Source of the DNA: Syngnathus acus | Lineage: Eukaryota; Chordata; Actinopteri; Syngnathiformes; Syngnathidae | DNA length: 64,000 nucleotides | Assembly: GCF_901709675.1 (NCBI RefSeq) | Contig: NC_051093.1 | Span: forward strand, 5,105,053 to 5,169,052 | Direction: 5' to 3' | Shown here: positions 53,401 through 64,000 of the stretch, in pieces | Numbering within the stretch: position 1 is the first letter of the stretch | Layout: every line of letters starts with the position of its first letter | The notes under the pieces: model-generated | What the model saw: the letters and a program-made list of their open reading frames with translations, nothing else | What the model was told of the DNA's origin: nothing | Database searches by the model: none | Program-made: the position numbers and the translations under genes

Positions 53401-53755
53401 CTGCCGGATGTACAAACCTGGCTCATCCGAACCATCCTGACAGTCACAGTAGTCATCATTCACCCTATCAAAGGGAATTGTGCGGGAGTCATCCAAGCAA
53501 GTGAAAGGTTTGCCCTCCACGTAGAAGTGCTTTTCTGTTGGACAACATAATTAACAGATTTCCAATTTAAAATGCGAGAGATCTCGATTTTGACCATCGC
53601 CATGTAACGAATTGAAACTCGTAAGTCAAAGGAGCATTTTTCTCAAATTCCGTCTTACTTGAAAGCGGGACACCGCGGGGTCGCTGTACCTCTACGGCCG
53701 AAATTGCCGCACTCAGCAACAGCAAAGGGATGAGAGACTGACAGACCATTGCCAT
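50445..53755 (-). CDS. prkcsh: Glucosidase II beta subunit (PRKCSH / 80K-H), complete
   Basis: The non-catalytic subunit of ER glucosidase II, which trims glucose from N-glycans; it recognises mannose and retains the alpha subunit. Sixteen exons join in phase to 537 aa (human 528): 53659-53755, 53418-53534, 53250-53345, 53116-53173, 52887-53004, 52669-52798, 52514-52598, 52288-52366, 52057-52140, 51806-51994, 51639-51720, 51275-51344, 50979-51068, 50837-50911, 50661-50760, 50445-50588. In order: signal peptide (about 1-20), [12 protein letters not shown], two LDLa-like modules ([23 protein letters not shown]), a coiled coil, EF-hand segments [14 protein letters not shown] and [14 protein letters not shown], an Asp/Glu-rich tract (exon 51806-51994), then the MRH domain ([37 protein letters not shown]). 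The C terminus is HAHLEL, not the HDEL of mammals. Confidence 0.97.
51408..51450. repeat. Second copy of the ATTAGGTAC-type teleost repeat, in a prkcsh intron
   Basis: CACAACATTAGGTACGCACG followed by CTAATGAGATC shares its core with the copy at 23875. It lies in the prkcsh intron between exons 51639-51720 and 51275-51344. Family assignment needs a repeat-library search. Confidence 0.4.
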
Positions 53756-54010
53756 TTTTCCGCCTTTGCTCTCTGTCGAACAGTTAGAAGGTAAATGTAA
53801 AATTCGAACACAACTGGACCGGTCATTGAAACCGGATGTTCTGTCCAGGCTGACGTCACGAGTAAACTCAAAACGCATCCGGAGAGCAAATTGTATAGGG
53901 ATTAAGAACGCTATCCATTTTAATTCAAACGACCGGTGAAACTCGTGTGACGTCAAGTAAAATAATCCCACCATACTTAAAATATAATATATTTGAAAAG
54001 ACAAACGTAC

Positions 54011-54230
54011 CTGTAACGTTGTTTTTTCTTTCTACCCTCGAAAAAGATAACCTAATGGCTAGCCGTAGCCTAGCCTCGCGCCGGAGTTCCGCATTGCGCA
54101 TGCGTACAGCTTGGGCTGTTTTGTAAGCATGTGATTGGATGGTCTTTTCAGAGCGATGATTGTGATTGGTTCAAATTTGGACAATCCTCTTTCTGTTTCA
54201 TTGAATCTTAATGATAAATGACGATTGGCT
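54011..54230 (-). promoter_or_regulatory. prkcsh: prkcsh non-coding first exon and promoter (three CCAAT boxes, NRF1-like site)
   Basis: A donor (TTACAG then GTACGT, exon end 54011) pairs with the acceptor at 53773/53772 just before the start codon, so the leader is split. Upstream on the minus strand lie an NRF1-like TGCGCATGCG (54095-54104) and three CCAAT boxes (54134-54138, 54165-54169, 54224-54228). No classical ER-stress element (CCAAT-N9-CCACG) was found. The start site is not determined. Confidence 0.5.
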
Positions 54231-54483
54231 TTGAGGGATGTCACTCAATACGTCGCAGCCATCTCGTGTCAGTTTTGACACTTCCAAAAGGTCAAATTAT
54301 TTTGCTTATTATTTTCTGAACATTGTTATTAATACTGCCATCATATTATTTTAATTTTTAACATCCTAATATTATAATACATAATATAAACTATATGTAT
54401 TTATATTTAGTTGTACTTCTGTAAATACCCAAAAGACTAAAGAAATTTCCATTCAAAGGTACCATGTAATATAAAAATCGACC

Positions 54484-57400
54484 TTTATTGTATTTCTAAC
54501 ACACTTTACAGTACTGGACAGTGAAATAAAAAAAAATATATACTGATATACTGTCATTTTTTTATTTATATATAGGTATTTGCTTAATAAATGTGTTTAT
54601 TCACAAAATGACACCTCGGCTCTTTTAAGAGGAAAAAAAAACTTTCATAAAGATAAAAAATAACTGGACACATTTTGCATGTTACAGCGAGATAATTTAC
54701 AAATATTACAATCATTTCGTGTTATCTTTACCCCCTTGTATAATTTCTACCCCTTTAGTGAAAACACACACACACAAACACAGTCGCACACAGTCACACA
54801 CGTGAATTAAAGCTAACAAAAATACTCTTTAGAGCGAGTCAGTCTGCATCACTCCAACCTGACAAGCAGGCTATTAGTTAAAGTTACTAAGAAACAAGAG
54901 GAGGTGATAGTGCTAGAAACGAATGGTCAAAATAGATAAGGACACACTTATTATCTGTATACGCGTCACATATTGTGTGACTACAATATAGCCGCTCAAG
55001 TTTTGACTTTACATGTCAAATTAATTAATTCTCACGCGGCGGGTGGATAAGCGTTTTGACTCTACATTGAGGGTTTGTGATTTGGCCCATTAGAATAGCA
55101 GAATTAATGGTGAAACCCCCACCCAGCTCAGACCACACACTCACACACCACACACACACACACAACTTGAAACTCTGCCTCCGAGCCTGGTGAAATAAAG
55201 TGCTGGTACACGTATATTTGAACAACAAAGAGGTGACGGTACAGGCAAACAAGAACATACTGAAGAGGTGAAGGTTGTGGCCTGCAGTGTGTTTGTATTG
55301 TTCAATCATTTACAATGCAATATACATTATATACAAGAGTGATTATGCTTACACCTATGTGATTCTTCTTTTTATTTTGCCCCTCTCACCAGCCACCGGA
55401 ATGATATAAAAATAAACTGTACACAAACTGTTCAAAGAAAACAGACTTCCCGCGGTTTTCTTTTTCGTCATTTTGAAAAAGAATGGCAGCAATCAATCCA
55501 CTGAATAATCTTATTAATAAGAAACAATTTGCTACAGTATTGTGTTTGTATGGCAATTAAATAGTAACTTTTTTTTTATAGCTATATGACATCACAAGAA
55601 GAAGCCACCCAAAGAAAATTATTAATTTTACTGAAAGTGAACAGGCCAGTGCATACTGTATGGGAATGTCGTGTTAATGCTTGTTTCTCCATATTCCCGT
55701 GGTTACACTCACACAGAAGAAAGAGCTTAGTTTCTGACCTGCAGAATCTGCTCTCTCGCCACCTTTCACCATCTTTTGCTTTTTACCCTGTGAAAACGTT
55801 TTTTAAAAAAAAAAAAAAAAAAAAGTGGGCAACGATACATTGAACATCATTTTAGGCCTTATTTTCTCAAACTGTCGCGCAACCATGATTAAGTCATTCA
55901 AAAGCAGGGTACAAACGGGCTGACTAATTATTAAAACGTCAGAGACATCCACACGTGACGGGAAAATACAAAGAAGAAATAAACAGAAGAAGCTAAGCTA
56001 ATGGTTAGCTTCTATGGCAACTGCAATGCGGAGGCTAACTTGTCATTTTTATTGTGTGTGTGGGGGGGGACAGGCTCAGTTCAGCCCAATTATCAAAATA
56101 TATGTACCCCGCTTAAACGCTCACTAATACACAACACAATGATTCCATCTACGTGATAGCTGCAAGGTAGTGATTTCAACAACAAAAACATTCTTCGTGT
56201 TGGTCAGAGCACAGCCACAACATACTGTAAATAACTGACCAATGTATTGAAACAAACAAGTACATAGACAAAACTATAGTAGGATGTATTTCCTCCTCTA
56301 CGTATCGCGGCAACTATAAATCCTGCTTCCGACATTAAGGCAAAAAAACATAATAAGGACAATCGACCTTTTAGCAGTGACCACCTCTATGGAATTAGCT
56401 TGACTCCCTAATGAATAAGTGGGCGTGTACGTGAAGTGGTTTGACATCAAAATAAAACTACAAGGGATTTCCAGACCAACATTCCTGAATTCCTTTTCCC
56501 ATAATCTTTACTCGTCAACTTTGGTGATCATTGTATGAGGACTTGAACACAGTGCGAGCGGGCGCGGCGCAAAATTGATCCGCTGATGGCATAATAATCC
56601 AATCTTCCTCACACTGTTAAATAGAAAATAAAGGCAAAAACGTATGCACCGAAGCATCGCATGGCTTATATATAGTAGGAAAGAAATAAGAGTTGGCGGG
56701 AGGGGGGGTTTGGTAATTATGATTGCTCTGTTATACCAGCAGAAGAGCAACAAAGGAAGACTTGACAGCTGAAAACATGTCACCACAGACACACCACAAA
56801 AGCATGGACAGTAGCTTCCACGAAGGGGACAATCAAAAGTGAGAACAAAAAAAAGCACACGCGCGCACTCTTGTCCCACAATGCATTGCTTCACCACTGC
56901 TCTCCATTCTGGAGGCCGGTGAGTCAGAAAGGCACAGAGCCATCTTCTCGTAAAGGGGCACGGGACCCGGGGCGCCCGGACATCCATATTTCCCCCAGTG
57001 ACGTCCAACTTCTTCATTTTTCTTTTCCGACAGAAATGGAAAATAAAAATTAAAGTTGCTCGCTTTGCTGAGGAGAACAGTTCCTGTTGGGATTCTACTG
57101 AACATGAATCGCTAAAAGGGACTAAACACTCCATTGAGAGATGGCTTTTTCCAAAACAAAACAAAACAAGAAACGAATCATTGTTAGCGATCCCTTGTGT
57201 AAATGCACACATACAAACATACAGTCAAGTGTGTGTTTGCAGGAAAACAGCAGCCCAGGGGGGAGGGAGGGGGGGGGGCTGCGATGCTAAATTATTCTGC
57301 ATATATGCGCGCGTGCGCACACCGCATTCAAAACGAGTGTGTGTTTATCTGTGTGCATTCCCGTCCCAGAGTGCTACACCATGTTGTCCAACGCTCACTA

Positions 57401-57587
57401 CTTTGCATCTACAGTTGCTGTGTGATGAACTCCTCTTGATTCCCTTTTTTTGAAAAATAGATTTAAAGGTCTGTTTAGTCACTGCGGTTCTTATTATTAA
57501 TGTTCTCGGTTTTTGGCCTCGTGAAAGGATGAAAACAGATCACATGTGCAAGTGAGGAGGGCTCCGAGACGCAAGAGCCGCCCGCAC
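54484..57587 (-). other. pde4a: Probable pde4a 3' untranslated region
   Basis: About 3.1 kb between the pde4a stop and a minus-strand AATAAA at 54484-54489, the last before the prkcsh promoter. It is AT-rich with CA tracts (55133-55162), an A run near 55804-55822 and a G run near 57268-57278. No conserved frame is present; an earlier AATAAA at 56047-56052 could end a shorter form. Confidence 0.45.
55133..55162 (+). repeat. CA-rich microsatellite
   Basis: An imperfect (CA)n run with interruptions. Confidence 0.85.
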
Positions 57588-63553
<5,966 letters not shown>

Positions 63554-64000
63554 GTTGAGGGTGACAGGAGGCTTGGGCCGGTGGCACAGGTGAGTGGTGT
63601 GGAAGTGGAGCGGGGTGGGAGCACTGCAGGTGCCCCATTGGCATGAGGGTGTCGTCAGGGCACGCGGGGAGAGGCCAGGGCACTCCAGAGTGAAGGCTGC
63701 CCCGAGTAGGGGTGAAGGAACGGGGGGCGGGGGAGGGGGGCGAGGGAAGGGGGCCGACTAGCCTGGCCTACATGCAGCACCCCAAAGTGGCCCGCCCGCT
63801 CGGCCCAGAGTCCAGCCTCGCTTGCGAGCTCACGACGCGGGGCCCAGGAGCCCCCCCTGGATCTGGAAGCTGTGGAGACTACATCTCATCCCATTTGGTG
63901 ATCCGGCTGACCCGAATGTAGCGCCGGCGCAGGGTCGAGGGAGATGCGAGCGGAGAGAGGGAAGATTGAGGTAAACAGAGCGGGAGCGTCTGAAGGGCAC
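63554..64000 (-). other. pde4a: 5' leader of the pde4a super-short transcript, with short upstream ORFs
   Basis: The sequence is GC-rich, typical of a CpG promoter or leader. It contains two minimal start-stop elements ATGTAG (63884-63879 and 63773-63768), a two-codon ORF ATGGGATGA (63894-63886) and a longer upstream ORF from ATG 63644 overlapping the ATG at 63553 in another frame. The main frame itself stays open upstream of 63553 to at least about 63720. The transcription start is unknown. Confidence 0.4.

Noticed and set aside
56508-57212. 234-codon minus-strand open frame in the pde4a 3' region
   Set aside because: No recognisable domain, no convincing start context, and it lies in the probable 3' UTR.

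Overview
The window is vertebrate nuclear DNA, almost certainly from a ray-finned fish (probably a percomorph teleost; the species cannot be read from it). Genes are split into short exons with GT-AG introns, proteins match vertebrate families along their length, introns are compact (a 50-exon dock6 fits in 17 kb), and teleost-type interspersed repeats are present. There are no bacterial-style operons, phage, CRISPR arrays or rRNA. Six protein-coding genes were reconstructed by joining exons at splice sites with matching phase: kank2 (-, partial), dock6 (-, complete, 50 coding exons, 2116 aa), an angptl8-like gene (+, complete, 204 aa) nested antisense in a dock6 intron, elavl3/HuC (+, complete, 358 aa), prkcsh (-, complete, 537 aa) and pde4a (-, super-short form complete at 614 aa; long-form exons lie beyond 64000). 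Their human counterparts all lie on chromosome 19p13.2, so the linkage supports the names.

Layout. 1-8250: kank2, running off the left edge, with a large coding exon, a start-codon exon and a probable non-coding first exon near 8.1 kb. 8.3-9.78 kb: probable dock6 3' UTR. 9.78-26.8 kb: dock6, with the angptl8-like gene on the opposite strand at 20.28-21.17 kb and a 230-bp hAT-type MITE in dock6 intron 2. 26.8-35.2 kb: intergenic DNA without a supportable gene, holding an old interspersed repeat and possible regulatory motifs. 35.2-49.3 kb: elavl3, with a CCAAT/TATA promoter, an AUG-free pyrimidine-rich leader, a 9-nt first coding segment, a 4.6-kb first intron, six further coding exons and a 3' UTR of about 4.6 kb. 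49.6-54.1 kb: prkcsh, tail-to-tail with elavl3. 54.5-64 kb: pde4a, with a long probable 3' UTR, the catalytic exons, and a first exon matching the PDE4A1 (RD1) isoform at 63.3-63.55 kb.

The genes do not form one pathway: KANK2 (adhesion and cortical actin), DOCK6 (Rac/Cdc42 exchange factor), ANGPTL8 (secreted regulator of lipoprotein lipase), ELAVL3 (neuronal RNA-binding protein), PRKCSH (glucosidase II beta subunit, ER) and PDE4A (cAMP phosphodiesterase). They are a conserved neighbourhood. The most interesting points are the intact angptl8-like gene nested in dock6 with a perfect palindromic AGGTCA element and a DR4 element upstream; a pde4a super-short first exon that lacks the mammalian start Met and reads open upstream behind start-stop uORFs; an unfamiliar in-frame 54-nt candidate cassette exon in the elavl3 hinge; and an HLEL rather than HDEL terminus on prkcsh.
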